Positions 35,711 through 44,752 are shown, numbered from the stretch's first letter. The stretch: DNA of 64,000 bases from Glaciimonas soli (GCF_009497155.1 NZ_WINI01000006.1:178559-242558), one strand, 5' to 3'. Numbers and translations: made by a program. The notes: a model not told the origin generated them from the sequence alone.

Positions 35711-36835
35711 ATGTCCGATCTGGTTACATTTTCCAAGCTCGCGCGCTCCAACGCGCAACTTCCGGTCAACGTCTATTTTGACGAAGCGCTATTAAAGCGC
35801 GAAATCGCCCAGCTATTTGCCCGTGGCCCGCATTATGTCGGTCATGAATTGATGGTGCCTAACGTTGGTGATTACGCCACGCTGGCAGCAGAAAAAGAAG
35901 GCCGCATGCTGGTGCGCAATAACGATACGCCTCAAGGCATAGCGTTGATCTCTAACGTCTGTCGTCATCGTCAGGCCAAAATGCTCGATGGTCGCGGCAA
36001 CTCGCACAATATCGTTTGCCCGCTGCATCGCTGGACTTACGATTTAAAAGGCGAGCTGATAGGCGCACCGCATTTCGATGAAACGCCATGCCTGAATCTA
36101 TCGACGACGCCATTGCAAAATTGGCACGGTCTATTGTTTGAACAAAACAGCTTCGATGTTAACAAAAAGCTACATGGTTTAGGCGTTGCCAAAGATCTCG
36201 ATTTCAGCAATTACCTGTTCGACCATGTTGAAGTGCATGAATGCGACTACAACTGGAAAACCTTCATCGAGGTATATCTTGAGGATTACCACGTTGAGCC
36301 GTTTCATCCTGGTCTGGGCGGCTTTGTCAGTTGCGATGATTTGCAATGGGAATTCGGCAAGGATTACAGCGTACAGACCGTCGGCGTTAATCAAGGCTTG
36401 GTCAAGCCCGGTTCGCCAACGTATCAAAAATGGCAAGAGCAGGTACTTAAGTTCAACAATGGCCAACCGCCGAAATTCGGCGCGATCTGGCTTACCCTGT
36501 ACCCTAACGTGATGGTGGAATGGTATCCACACGTGCTGGTAGTGTCGACTTTATGGCCAACCGGCCCACAAAAAACTACTAATGTGGTCGAGTTTTACTA
36601 TCCGGAAGAAATTGCATTATTCGAACGTGAAATGGTCGAAGCTGAACGCGCTGCCTACATGGAAACCGCGGTCGAGGATGACGAAATCGCCTTGCGCATG
36701 GATGCCGGCCGCAAGATATTGATGGAACGCGGCACTAGCGAAGTCGGGCCGTATCAATCACCGATGGAAGACGGTATGCAGCATTTTCATGAATGGTATC
36801 GCGATCAGATGGAAAAACCAGGTCCGGCGATCTAA
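35711..36835 (+). CDS. Rieske [2Fe-2S] ring-hydroxylating oxygenase large subunit
   Basis: A 374-residue Rieske non-heme iron oxygenase alpha subunit. The Rieske ligands are C84-x-H86 and C103-xx-H106. The catalytic domain has ligand candidates H194 and H199 in EDYHVEPFHPGLGG. Substrate cannot be told from sequence; no reductase, ferredoxin or beta-subunit gene is adjacent, so electron donors must come from elsewhere. I choose the ATG at 35711, preceded by GGGGGTGGGA, over an in-frame GTG at 35705. The gene is flanked by two related miniature elements (35552-35654 and 36849-36939) and ends before a terminator at 36961-36994. Confidence 0.88.
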   Translation: MSDLVTFSKLARSNAQLPVNVYFDEALLKREIAQLFARGPHYVGHELMVPNVGDYATLAAEKEGRMLVRNNDTPQGIALISNVCRHRQAKMLDGRGNSHNIVCPLHRWTYDLKGELIGAPHFDETPCLNLSTTPLQNWHGLLFEQNSFDVNKKLHGLGVAKDLDFSNYLFDHVEVHECDYNWKTFIEVYLEDYHVEPFHPGLGGFVSCDDLQWEFGKDYSVQTVGVNQGLVKPGSPTYQKWQEQVLKFNNGQPPKFGAIWLTLYPNVMVEWYPHVLVVSTLWPTGPQKTTNVVEFYYPEEIALFEREMVEAERAAYMETAVEDDEIALRMDAGRKILMERGTSEVGPYQSPMEDGMQHFHEWYRDQMEKPGPAI

Positions 36836-36848
36836 AACATTATGTAAT

Positions 36849-36939
36849 GTTCGCATAGGTATTTAGACTAGATGTCTCGACGCAGGCAATACGTTAGTCC
36901 GGCAAAGAGAGACCGCGACGCATAAATACTTATTCGCGC
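36849..36939. mobile_element. Degenerate relative of the 103-bp MITE
   Basis: Imperfect terminal repeats GTTCGCATAGGTATTTAG (36849-36866) and ATAAATACTTATTCGCGC (36922-36939) pair at about 13 of 18 positions. The interior TCGACGCAGGCAATACGT (36877-36894) matches the MITE upstream of the Rieske gene at 17 of 18 positions. Confidence 0.55.
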
Positions 36940-36960
36940 TTACTTAAGACGCATAGTTAA

Positions 36961-36994
36961 AAAATGAGCCATCATACGATGGCTCATTTTTTTT
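36961..36994 (+). terminator. Rho-independent terminator after the Rieske gene
   Basis: AAAATGAGCCATC and GATGGCTCATTTT pair around ATAC, followed by more T residues. It lies about 125 bp after the Rieske stop and before the DMT transporter gene. Confidence 0.85.
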
Positions 36995-37028
36995 ACCCAA
37001 TCACTGCACTCAAACTTACTCACCTTTC

Positions 37029-37907
37029 ATGCAATCACTTTGGATGCTGGTCGCCAGCCTTATGTTTTCCATTATGGGCGTTTGCGTCAAACTCGCCTCC
37101 GACCAATACACCATCGCGGAGATCGTGGCCAGTCGCGGTATCGTCGGCATGTTGTTCATTCTCATTTTGATCTCCATCAAAGGCGGCACGCTAAAAACAC
37201 CGCTAGTACGGCAACACGCCCAGCGTGGAATCGTCGGAACAATTTCTCTCTGGTTGTGGTTTTTTTCGTTTAGCCTGCTACCGGTCGCTACCGCCACCAC
37301 GCTCAATTACACCTCGTCTATCTGGCTGGCGACGATATTGTTTATTGGCGCCTGGCTGCACGGCAGCAAACGTTTTGAATGGCCCCTGGCCTCGACCATT
37401 CTGATTAGCTTTATGGGCGTTGCGCTGCTATTGCGGCCATCGGTTGATAATGCGCAGTTGATAGGCGGTCTCATTGCGCTGGTTTCCGGCTTCATTTCCG
37501 CCCTCGCCTATTTGCAAGTACGTCATTTAGGAAAATTAGGAGAACCGGAATACCGCGTCGTCTTTTATTTTTCCGTCGTATGCGCCATTGCGGGCGTGCT
37601 TGGCAATTTATTATTTTACGGTGGGACAATCCCACTTTGGCATGCGCATAGCACCAAAGGCATCTTCCTTTTATTCACATTAAGCATCAGCGCAACGCTA
37701 GCGCAAATTGCGATGACCCGCGCATATCGACTAGGCAACGCTTTATTGACCGCCAATCTGCAATACACCGGCATCGTCTTTTCCAGCATCTGGGGCATAG
37801 TCATTTGGCAAGATAAGCTCGACGCTTTAGGATGGATCGGCATTGCCGTCATTCTGGTCGGCGGATTACTGGCAACGTTCTATAATCAACATCAGGCACG
37901 TCAATAA
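37029..37907 (+). CDS. EamA/DMT family transporter
   Basis: A 292-residue inner-membrane protein with ten predicted transmembrane helices in two EamA repeats (about 5-135 and 150-285). The second repeat ends in the typical LGWIGIAVILVGGLL. Such proteins export or take up small metabolites; the substrate cannot be predicted. There is no visible ribosome-binding site (CTCACCTTTC precedes the ATG), so the start is uncertain, but the first helix begins at once. A sulfurtransferase gene follows after 33 bp. Confidence 0.88.
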   Translation: MQSLWMLVASLMFSIMGVCVKLASDQYTIAEIVASRGIVGMLFILILISIKGGTLKTPLVRQHAQRGIVGTISLWLWFFSFSLLPVATATTLNYTSSIWLATILFIGAWLHGSKRFEWPLASTILISFMGVALLLRPSVDNAQLIGGLIALVSGFISALAYLQVRHLGKLGEPEYRVVFYFSVVCAIAGVLGNLLFYGGTIPLWHAHSTKGIFLLFTLSISATLAQIAMTRAYRLGNALLTANLQYTGIVFSSIWGIVIWQDKLDALGWIGIAVILVGGLLATFYNQHQARQ

Positions 37908-37940
37908 CAACAATGACTAATCATATTCGCGAGGCACACC

Positions 37941-38801
37941 ATGTCGACCCATCACTACACCACATTGATTTCAGCCACTAACCTGCTGCTGCATGCACAA
38001 CCAGATTGGGTCATCATAGATTGTCGCCACGATCTGGCCAATCCCGATGCAGGGCGCGCGGCGTACGATGCGGGACATATTAAAAATGCACGCTTTGCAC
38101 ATCTTGATAACGACTTATCCGGTGCCAAACATGCAGCCGATGGCACATTCAAAGGTCGTCATCCATTGCCAGATCATCACAATTTAATTTCGAAATTACA
38201 GCATTGGGGAATTAGCGATGATACGCAAGTAATCGCCTACGACGCGCATGGCGGCATGTTTGCTGCGCGCTTGTGGTGGTTATTACGCTCCATCGGTCAC
38301 GCCAATGTTGCAGTCCTGGATGGTGGCCTGGCAGCATGGCAAGCGGAAGGACAACCATTGTCAACCGTCGAACCACTAGCCGCACCGGGCAACATCAGCT
38401 TCAAAACACCCTTGGTACATAGCGTCAACTTGCATCATGTTGAAACACATTTAATCAATCCTAAACACGTGTTAATCGATGCCCGCGCACCTGATCGCTT
38501 CCGCGGAGAAAACGAAACCATAGACCCCGTCGGCGGTCATATTCCGGGTGCCAAGAATCGTTTTTTCAAAGACAACTTGCTACCGGATGGCCGCTTTAAA
38601 TCTGGTCATCAGTTGCAACAAGAATTCGGATACCTCACCAGTGATCCGCTACATACTGTTATGCAATGCGGCTCCGGCGTAACCGCTTGCCATAATTTGT
38701 TGGCGATGGAAATCGCAGGCATGCATGGCGCATCGTTATATCCGGGATCTTGGAGTGAATGGTGTGCAGATCCGTCGCGGCCAATGACGACGGGCGTTTA
38801 A
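37941..38801 (+). CDS. sseA: 3-mercaptopyruvate sulfurtransferase-type rhodanese
   Basis: A 286-residue protein of two rhodanese domains. The active-site Cys233 lies in CGSGVTAC, the loop typical of 3-mercaptopyruvate sulfurtransferases (thiosulfate sulfurtransferases have CRKG[V/T]). The N-terminal domain is inactive (Asp99-Ala in AYDAHGG) as in the family. Predicted cytoplasmic; it transfers sulfane sulfur from 3-mercaptopyruvate to thiols or cyanide. Ribosome-binding site GAGG. Confidence 0.9.
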   Translation: MSTHHYTTLISATNLLLHAQPDWVIIDCRHDLANPDAGRAAYDAGHIKNARFAHLDNDLSGAKHAADGTFKGRHPLPDHHNLISKLQHWGISDDTQVIAYDAHGGMFAARLWWLLRSIGHANVAVLDGGLAAWQAEGQPLSTVEPLAAPGNISFKTPLVHSVNLHHVETHLINPKHVLIDARAPDRFRGENETIDPVGGHIPGAKNRFFKDNLLPDGRFKSGHQLQQEFGYLTSDPLHTVMQCGSGVTACHNLLAMEIAGMHGASLYPGSWSEWCADPSRPMTTGV

Positions 38802-38828
38802 TAACTGAACGACACTGCCGGAGGGCAT

Positions 38829-39302
38829 ATGCAAAAAATCATGCCGTTTTTGTGGTTTGATGGGAAAGTCGAAGAAGCAATACATTTTTATACGTCGACT
38901 TTCAAAAATGCAAAAATCCTGAATATCACACGCTATGGCGAAAGCAGCCCGGGTGAACCGGACACCGTGATGAGCGCTACCTTTGAACTCGAAGGGCAAA
39001 CATTTATTGCTCTTAACGGCGGCCCGCAATTCACCTTTACGCCGGCAATATCGTTCTTCGTCAATTGCGAAACGCAAGAAGAAGTTGATTATTTTTGGGA
39101 GAAACTTTCTGAAGGCGGAGAAAAAAGTCGATGCGCGTGGCTGAAAGATAAATATGGACTGTCATGGCAAATCGTCCCCACCATTTTGGGGAAATTGTTG
39201 CAAGACAAAGATGCCAGGAAGGCTAACAATGTGATGATGGCGATGATGAAAATGGATAAAATCATCATCGCCGATTTGCAGCGGGCTTATGAACAAGGTT
39301 AA
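38829..39302 (+). CDS. VOC-superfamily protein (PhnB/3-demethylubiquinone methyltransferase-like domain)
   Basis: A 157-residue protein of the glyoxalase/bleomycin-resistance fold. The opening QKIMPFLWFDGKVEEAIHFYTSTFKN and the motifs ISFFVNCETQEEVDYFWEKL and CAWLKDKYGLSWQIVP are diagnostic of this PhnB-like group. The name 3-demethylubiquinone methyltransferase is historical; the real substrate is unknown. It has a good ribosome-binding site (GGAGG) and follows the sulfurtransferase by 27 bp. Confidence 0.88.
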   Translation: MQKIMPFLWFDGKVEEAIHFYTSTFKNAKILNITRYGESSPGEPDTVMSATFELEGQTFIALNGGPQFTFTPAISFFVNCETQEEVDYFWEKLSEGGEKSRCAWLKDKYGLSWQIVPTILGKLLQDKDARKANNVMMAMMKMDKIIIADLQRAYEQG

Positions 39303-39351
39303 ATAAACAAATCACGCAATGTGCAGTGAAGTTCAGACAGCTGCATAGCTC

Positions 39352-39501
39352 TTATTTTTTATGCAGACTTAGTATTCGCTTCCAGAATATCAATTCGGAA
39401 GCGGCGCCTAGAGCAAATAGAATGACGAAGCTAGTCTCTGCACCCAAGTCGTACATGACATAAGCTGCGATTAAAAATCCTACAGTAATCAAATGCTTCA
39501 T
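39352..39501 (-). CDS. Small (49-residue) predicted membrane protein
   Basis: An open frame of 49 codons, beginning MKHLITVGFLIAAYVMYDLG and ending SLHKK. It has two hydrophobic segments (about 4-19 and 24-40) around a short polar turn and a basic tail, so a small inner-membrane hairpin protein is likely. The start is supported by AGGAG seven bases before the ATG. I do not recognise the family. It lies in the gap between the convergent VOC gene and the dienelactone hydrolase gene. Confidence 0.6.
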   Translation of the reverse strand: MKHLITVGFLIAAYVMYDLGAETSFVILFALGAASELIFWKRILSLHKK

Positions 39502-39558
39502 TACTGGCTCCTTTTTGTCTTGCACCTAAGTGAAAACATTAGCTGACAAGGCAAGCAA

Positions 39559-40458
39559 TCAACTCACCCCATGCGCCTTAAACCATTCCAAGGTCCGCTT
39601 CCAGCCATCTTCGGCATCCGCTTTCACATAACTAGGCCGATAATCCGCATTGAACGCATGACCAGAATTTGGATAAACAACAATCTCCGATTTGCTTTGG
39701 CCTTTGGCTAATTCGGTCCGCATTTGCTGCACAGTGTCTTGCGGAATTCCCGTATCTTTCTCGCCATACAAACCCAATACCGGCACCGTCAATGTCGCGG
39801 CAATATCAATCGGATTTCTTGGATTCAATTCAGTCTTATCACCCACAAAACGACCGTACCATGCAGCGCCCGCTTTGACTTTTGGATTGTGCGCTGCATA
39901 TAACCAGGTGATGCGACCACCCCAGCAAAATCCGGTGATACCTAATTTTTCGATATTGCCACCATGGTCTTTTGCCCAGGCAACGCAAGCATCGATATCA
40001 CCCATGACTTGATCGTCTGGGACTTTGCTCACGACTTTATCTATCAGTTCTGAAATCGTCGGGTATTTTGCCGGATCGCCCTGACGCTTGAATAAATCAG
40101 GGGCAACCGCCAGGTAACCAAGCTTGGCGAAACGACGAGCGAGATCGGCGATGTGTTCATGCAGGCCAAACACCTCAGAGACCACAATCACTACCGGTGG
40201 GTTTTTCTTGCCTTCAGGTTGCGCGTGATAAATCGGCATCGAAAAAACTGTGCCGTCTTTATTTTTCACTGGTATTTCAATTGCGCCAGCGCTTAAACCA
40301 ACGGTATCGGTCTTAATCATGGTCTGCGCACAAACTGGCAATACCGCAGCGGCGAAACCTACGCCTACCGTTGTTTGTATGAATGTGCGCCTATCCTGAT
40401 CTGCTGTTAATTTTGCGTTTCCTACCAAGCTATCAACATCATTTTTCAAATTTTTCAT
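39559..40458 (-). CDS. Dienelactone hydrolase family protein with Tat signal
   Basis: A 299-residue alpha/beta hydrolase. A twin-Arg signal (DRRTFIQTTVGVGFAAAVLPVCA, Arg23-Arg24) implies folded export to the periplasm. The catalytic triad is Cys178 (GFCWGGR), Asp235 (YGEKDTGIP) and His267 (NSGHAFN), with Glu95 in the conserved SEVFGL segment. Classical dienelactone hydrolases open chlorocatechol-derived lactones; exported members have mostly unknown substrates. No catechol-pathway genes are nearby. Confidence 0.9.
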   Translation of the reverse strand: MKNLKNDVDSLVGNAKLTADQDRRTFIQTTVGVGFAAAVLPVCAQTMIKTDTVGLSAGAIEIPVKNKDGTVFSMPIYHAQPEGKKNPPVVIVVSEVFGLHEHIADLARRFAKLGYLAVAPDLFKRQGDPAKYPTISELIDKVVSKVPDDQVMGDIDACVAWAKDHGGNIEKLGITGFCWGGRITWLYAAHNPKVKAGAAWYGRFVGDKTELNPRNPIDIAATLTVPVLGLYGEKDTGIPQDTVQQMRTELAKGQSKSEIVVYPNSGHAFNADYRPSYVKADAEDGWKRTLEWFKAHGVS

Positions 40459-40529
40459 TCGAAATCTCCTGAGAGTGACATAGTAAAACTGAACGATAAA
40501 ACATGCGACACAAACAAAATTGGCTCCAG

Positions 40530-40677
40530 GCGGTGACGGCTATGGCATGTTGCGCTCACAAAACGGCGTAACTCAAAAAGAAAGAGCTTAATAATCGAGA
40601 TACTTGTGCACGCATAACCTTGCCACCAATATCTACGCCACAAGACCGTGAGCGCAACATGTCATAGCCGTCACCGC
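40530..40677. mobile_element. 148-bp element with 30-bp terminal inverted repeats
   Basis: The left end 40530-40559 and right end 40648-40677 are reverse complements over 30 bp with one mismatch; the left end starts GCGGTGACGGCTATGGCATG. The interior of 88 bp has no ORF. I see no clear target-site duplication. It occupies the gap between the hydrolase gene and the end of polA and may act as a hairpin in transcripts from either side. It is a MITE candidate of a different type from that at 35552-35654. Confidence 0.7.
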
Positions 40678-40698
40678 TTCACGCAAAGCCATCAAAAA

Positions 40699-43467
40699 TT
40701 AATGCGCTTCATCCCAATTTTTTCCAACACCCACTTCGGCAATCAACGGCACTTTTAACTCCGCCACGCCCGCCATTAATTTTGGCAAGTTTTCGCGTAT
40801 CAATGCCAGTTCATCTTGCGGCACTTCTAACACCAATTCATCGTGTACCTGCATCACCATTTTGGTGTTTAATTTTTGCGCTTCCAACCAATCTTGTACC
40901 GCAATCATCGCCAGTTTAATCAAGTCTGCAGCCGTGCCTTGCATAGGCGCATTGATCGCCGCACGCTCTGCTCCCGCACGACGCATACCGTTAGGTGAAT
41001 TGATTTCCGGTAGACGCAAGCGACGACCGAAAACTGTTTCAACATAGCCTTGCGCTTTCGCTTGCAAGCGCGTGTCATCCATGAATTTTTTAACACCGGA
41101 AAAGCGCATGAAATATTTATCGATATACATTTGCGCTGCGGACCGCTCGATGCCGAGATTGCCCGCCAGACCAAACGCGCTCATCCCGTAGATCAAACCA
41201 AAGTTAATTACCTTGGCATATCGACGTTGCTCGCTGGTGACATCCGCAGCGTCCACGCCAAAAATTTCAGATGCTGTAGCACGGTGGATATCGACACCTT
41301 CGGCAAACGCCTTCAACATATTTTCATCGCCAGAAATATGCGCCATGATGCGTAATTCAATTTGCGAATAATCGGCAGAAACGATCACACTGTTTTCTGG
41401 GGCGACAAATGCTTCGCGGATACGACGGCCTTCTGCAGTACGAATAGGAATGTTTTGCAAGTTAGGATCGTTAGACGCCAACCTTCCCGTCACTGCTACC
41501 GCTTGTGCGTAATTAGTGTGTACCCGACCAGTATCCGGATTCACCATTTTCGGCAACTTGTCAGTGTAAGTTGATTTCAGCTTAGCCAAACCACGGTATT
41601 CAAGCAACAACTTGGGCAACGGATAATCTTCCGCCAATTTTTGCAACACTTCTTCATCGGTAGACGGTGCGCCTGAAGGGGTTTTTTTGATGACAGGCAG
41701 TTTGAGTTTTTCAAAGAAAATCTCACCCAATTGTTTCGGCGAACCTAAATTGAATGGTTGTCCGGCTAACTCATAAGCTTGCTGCTCAATTTCCAACAAG
41801 CGCTTGCCTAACTCATGCGATTGCTTCAGCAATATCTCTGCATCCACCAACACGCCGTTACGCTCGATTTTTTGCAACACAACTTCGGTTGGCACTTCGA
41901 TTTTTTCGTAGACAAAACGCAGCTTGGCATCATGTTCTATATGTCCCCACAATACCTGATGCAGACGCAAGGTGATGTCCGCATCTTCTGCGGCATATTC
42001 AGTGGCGCGTGCAATTTCGACTTCATCAAAACCGATCTGTGATGCGCCCTTGCCACAGACTTCTTCAAACGTAATCGTGGTGTGACCAAGATGACGCAAC
42101 GCCATACTGTCCATGCCATGCGGCAGATGCGATTCGTAAACATACGACGCCAACATCGTGTCATGCGCTATGCCACGTAAGTGCACGCCATGATTTGCAA
42201 AAATGTGGCTGTCGTATTTAAGATTTTGACCGACCTTATGTTTGCTGTCGTCCTCCAGCCATGGCTTCATCTTCGCCAGTACAACATCGCGCGATAACTG
42301 TTGGACGCCATCTTGTGCGCGATGAGCCACCGGAATATACGCTGCCGTACCCGCTTCGCAGCATAGCGAAATACCAACCAGCTGCGCGGTCATCGGCTCT
42401 AGTGAAGTGGTTTCGGTATCAATTGATGTCAATGCCGCGTTGTTTATCAGCGTCAGCCATTTGTCCAACTGCGCTTCGGTTGACACTGTTTCATAGTGTG
42501 TTTCTATGGCAGGAAACAAACTATTTTGCGCGACAGTTTCAGTATGGTTGTTATCGATGCTTTCAGCCGCTTTTTTTGTAGCGGTTGAAGTTGATGTATC
42601 ACTATTTGCATTGCCCAATTCGCGCAACCACGTTTTGAAATTGTAGCGCGTATAAATTTCTGTCAACGCTGCTTTATCATTGGGCTGTACTGCCAGCGAT
42701 GCTGGAAACTCACCCATGTGTGCGCTCAAATCGCAATCGGTTTTAACCGTGACCAACGCTTTGGCTTGTGGCAGCCAATCTAACGCTTGTCGCAAATTTT
42801 CACCGACAGCGCCGCCGATGTTGGCTGCGTTTGCCATCACTTCGTCGACAGTGCCATATTGCGCCAGCCATTTGACCGCTGTCTTGGGTCCAACTTTGGA
42901 TACTCCGGGGATATTGTCGACGGTGTCACCAATCAACGTGAGATAATCGACGATACGCTCTGGTGGTACGCCAAATTTGGCTATCACACCGGGCGGATCT
43001 AGCGTCTCGTTGCTCATGGTGTTGATCAGGGTCACATGTTGATTTACCAGCTGAGCCAAATCTTTGTCACCGGTAGAAACCACCGCGCGCATGCCATGTG
43101 CCACAGCTTGTACTGTGAGTGTACCGATGACATCGTCGGCTTCGACGCCTTCGACCATCAGAATTGGCCAGCCCATGGCGCGTACTGCGGCATGAATCGG
43201 AACGATCTGCTTGACTAAATCTTCCGGCATGTGCGCACGCGTCGCTTTGTATTCAGCATACATGTCGTCACGGAAGGTTTTCCCTTTTGCATCGAACACG
43301 CAAGCAATGTAAGCTGCAGGGTAATCAAGCCGTATACGGCGCAGCATATTTAATATTCCATATAACGCGCCGGTAGGCTCATTGGCAGCATTGCGCATAT
43401 CGGGCAATGCATGGAATGCGCGGTAAAGGTAACTGGAACCATCAACTAACAACAAGGTATTTTGCAT
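40699..43467 (-). CDS. polA: DNA polymerase I
   Basis: A 922-residue repair and Okazaki-fragment polymerase. It has the N-terminal 5'-3' exonuclease domain (beginning LLVDGSSYLYRAFHALPD), a 3'-5' exonuclease domain with intact ExoI (SIDTETTSL), and a family A polymerase domain with motif A DYSQIELRIMAHIS and motif C VMQVHDELVLEV. I choose the ATG at 43467, which begins at the conserved N-terminus; the longer frame to 43512 adds 15 unsupported residues. This ATG abuts the start of the divergent LOG gene. Confidence 0.96.
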   Translation of the reverse strand: MQNTLLLVDGSSYLYRAFHALPDMRNAANEPTGALYGILNMLRRIRLDYPAAYIACVFDAKGKTFRDDMYAEYKATRAHMPEDLVKQIVPIHAAVRAMGWPILMVEGVEADDVIGTLTVQAVAHGMRAVVSTGDKDLAQLVNQHVTLINTMSNETLDPPGVIAKFGVPPERIVDYLTLIGDTVDNIPGVSKVGPKTAVKWLAQYGTVDEVMANAANIGGAVGENLRQALDWLPQAKALVTVKTDCDLSAHMGEFPASLAVQPNDKAALTEIYTRYNFKTWLRELGNANSDTSTSTATKKAAESIDNNHTETVAQNSLFPAIETHYETVSTEAQLDKWLTLINNAALTSIDTETTSLEPMTAQLVGISLCCEAGTAAYIPVAHRAQDGVQQLSRDVVLAKMKPWLEDDSKHKVGQNLKYDSHIFANHGVHLRGIAHDTMLASYVYESHLPHGMDSMALRHLGHTTITFEEVCGKGASQIGFDEVEIARATEYAAEDADITLRLHQVLWGHIEHDAKLRFVYEKIEVPTEVVLQKIERNGVLVDAEILLKQSHELGKRLLEIEQQAYELAGQPFNLGSPKQLGEIFFEKLKLPVIKKTPSGAPSTDEEVLQKLAEDYPLPKLLLEYRGLAKLKSTYTDKLPKMVNPDTGRVHTNYAQAVAVTGRLASNDPNLQNIPIRTAEGRRIREAFVAPENSVIVSADYSQIELRIMAHISGDENMLKAFAEGVDIHRATASEIFGVDAADVTSEQRRYAKVINFGLIYGMSAFGLAGNLGIERSAAQMYIDKYFMRFSGVKKFMDDTRLQAKAQGYVETVFGRRLRLPEINSPNGMRRAGAERAAINAPMQGTAADLIKLAMIAVQDWLEAQKLNTKMVMQVHDELVLEVPQDELALIRENLPKLMAGVAELKVPLIAEVGVGKNWDEAH

Positions 43468-44214
43468 ATGGAATCGAATTCGAACGGAAAAAATGTGCCG
43501 CGTTTGCGGCAAGTGACTGACATCGAACGCGCTACTTCTAAGAAAGCACGCGAATCATGGCATATGTTCACGATTATGGCAGAGTTTATCGAGTCTACTG
43601 AACGCTTGTCAGAGTTGCGTCCAGCAGTCTCTATTTTTGGTTCTGCGCGAATCAAAGAGGATAACCCGTATTACCCGCTCTGCATGAATATTGCACGGCG
43701 CTTTTCAGACGCTGGCTTCGCGGTCATTTCGGGTGGCGGTCCGGGCTTAATGGAAGCAGCCAACAAAGGCGCATTTGAAGGAAAATCGCCGTCGGTTGGT
43801 CTGAATATCGAATTGCCGCATGAGCAAAGCAATAATAAATGGCAAGATATTTCATTGAGTTTTCGTCACTTTTTTGCGCGTAAAGTTGCTTTCGTTCGCC
43901 ATGCCGATGCTTACATCGTCTTGCCGGGCGGTTTTGGCACTCTTGACGAATTGTCAGAAGTATTGACCTTGATACAAACCGGAAAATCACGTCATATCCC
44001 AATCATTCTTGTAGGCGGCACGTTCTGGGCCGGTTTGCTGGATTGGTTCCGCGGGCAGTTGGTTACCACTGGCATGATTGCAGAAAAAGACATGGATTTG
44101 CTGCAGGTAATTGATGACCCGGAACAGATAGTCGATGCGGTATTTCATTTTTATGATGAGGGTGAAACTTCATTGGAGGAATCCTCGGAACACCATACCG
44201 GCTCAATGTTGTAA
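43468..44214 (+). CDS. LOG-family protein (TIGR00730-type Rossmann fold)
   Basis: A 248-residue lysine-decarboxylase-like (LOG) protein with the signatures SGGGPGLMEAANKGA and PGGFGTLDE. Family members release cytokinin-type bases from nucleoside monophosphates, or act as related nucleotide-binding phosphoribohydrolases; the true bacterial role is often unknown. The ATG at 43468 is immediately back to back with the polA ATG, with AAGG about 11 bases upstream lying inside polA codons. The order polA / LOG / small basic protein / thrB is common in betaproteobacteria. Confidence 0.88.
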   Translation: MESNSNGKNVPRLRQVTDIERATSKKARESWHMFTIMAEFIESTERLSELRPAVSIFGSARIKEDNPYYPLCMNIARRFSDAGFAVISGGGPGLMEAANKGAFEGKSPSVGLNIELPHEQSNNKWQDISLSFRHFFARKVAFVRHADAYIVLPGGFGTLDELSEVLTLIQTGKSRHIPIILVGGTFWAGLLDWFRGQLVTTGMIAEKDMDLLQVIDDPEQIVDAVFHFYDEGETSLEESSEHHTGSML

Positions 44215-44222
44215 TCGCGCCA

Positions 44223-44245
44223 GATAGGGCGACTACCGCCCTATC
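44223..44245. terminator. Hairpin after the LOG gene
   Basis: A perfect 9-bp stem GATAGGGCG/CGCCCTATC with loop ACTAC lies 9 bp after the LOG stop. It has no U-tract, so termination is only probable. TACAAT at 44262-44267 just after it may be the -10 box of the next gene. Confidence 0.5.
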
Positions 44246-44314
44246 GACACGACCAGTTTGCTACAATGAGACTTAGGAATTATCTAACCAATCCATAACT
44301 ACATTACAAACATA

Positions 44315-44752
44315 ATGAAAAACTCAAAAATCTGGGCCGCCGCGACTCTCTGTGTTTCAGTTATGGCAACACCGCTGCTGGTACATGCGCAGGATAAAAC
44401 CGGCGCTACCGCGCCTCCTCCGCCGGAATTGCAAAAATTGGAAGAGGTCAGCGACGATGGCACGCCGTTGATCAAGAAGGATAATAATGAAGGTGAAGGT
44501 GAGAAGCAGATCACCCAAAAACGTAATGCGCAAGGCGTCATCACCGAAGAAACTGTCCATAGTGGCGGCAGCACTTACAAAGTCACCGCGCCAGTCAGTG
44601 GCTCGAATCACGTAAAAGGTGCTGAGTGGACAATTGGCACCTTTGGTGGCCCTAAGCCGGCCAAGCCGGACAATCCTGGCGCAGAAAGAGATCCGCAAAA
44701 CAAAACTGCTGCGCCACCACCAGACAACAATATGACGCAATCAGCAAACTAA
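44315..44752 (+). CDS. Small secreted protein, DUF2782-like
   Basis: A 145-residue protein with a Sec signal peptide (1-25, cleavage after VHA) and a Pro-rich mature start (APPPPELQKLEEV). The middle reads like DUF2782 (ITQKRNAQGVITEETVHSGGSTYKVTAP), and its place between the LOG gene and thrB is where DUF2782 proteins occur; the match is moderate. The C-terminal tail is Pro/Asn/Asp-rich and low complexity. Function is unknown. The strong hairpin at 44781-44813 follows. Confidence 0.75.
   Translation: MKNSKIWAAATLCVSVMATPLLVHAQDKTGATAPPPPELQKLEEVSDDGTPLIKKDNNEGEGEKQITQKRNAQGVITEETVHSGGSTYKVTAPVSGSNHVKGAEWTIGTFGGPKPAKPDNPGAERDPQNKTAAPPPDNNMTQSAN

Noticed and set aside
43473..43488. GlpR-like palindrome (TCGAATTCGA) near the LOG gene start
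   Set aside because: It is inside the coding region, shorter than the glpD operator and without the TGTTCG arms; probably chance.
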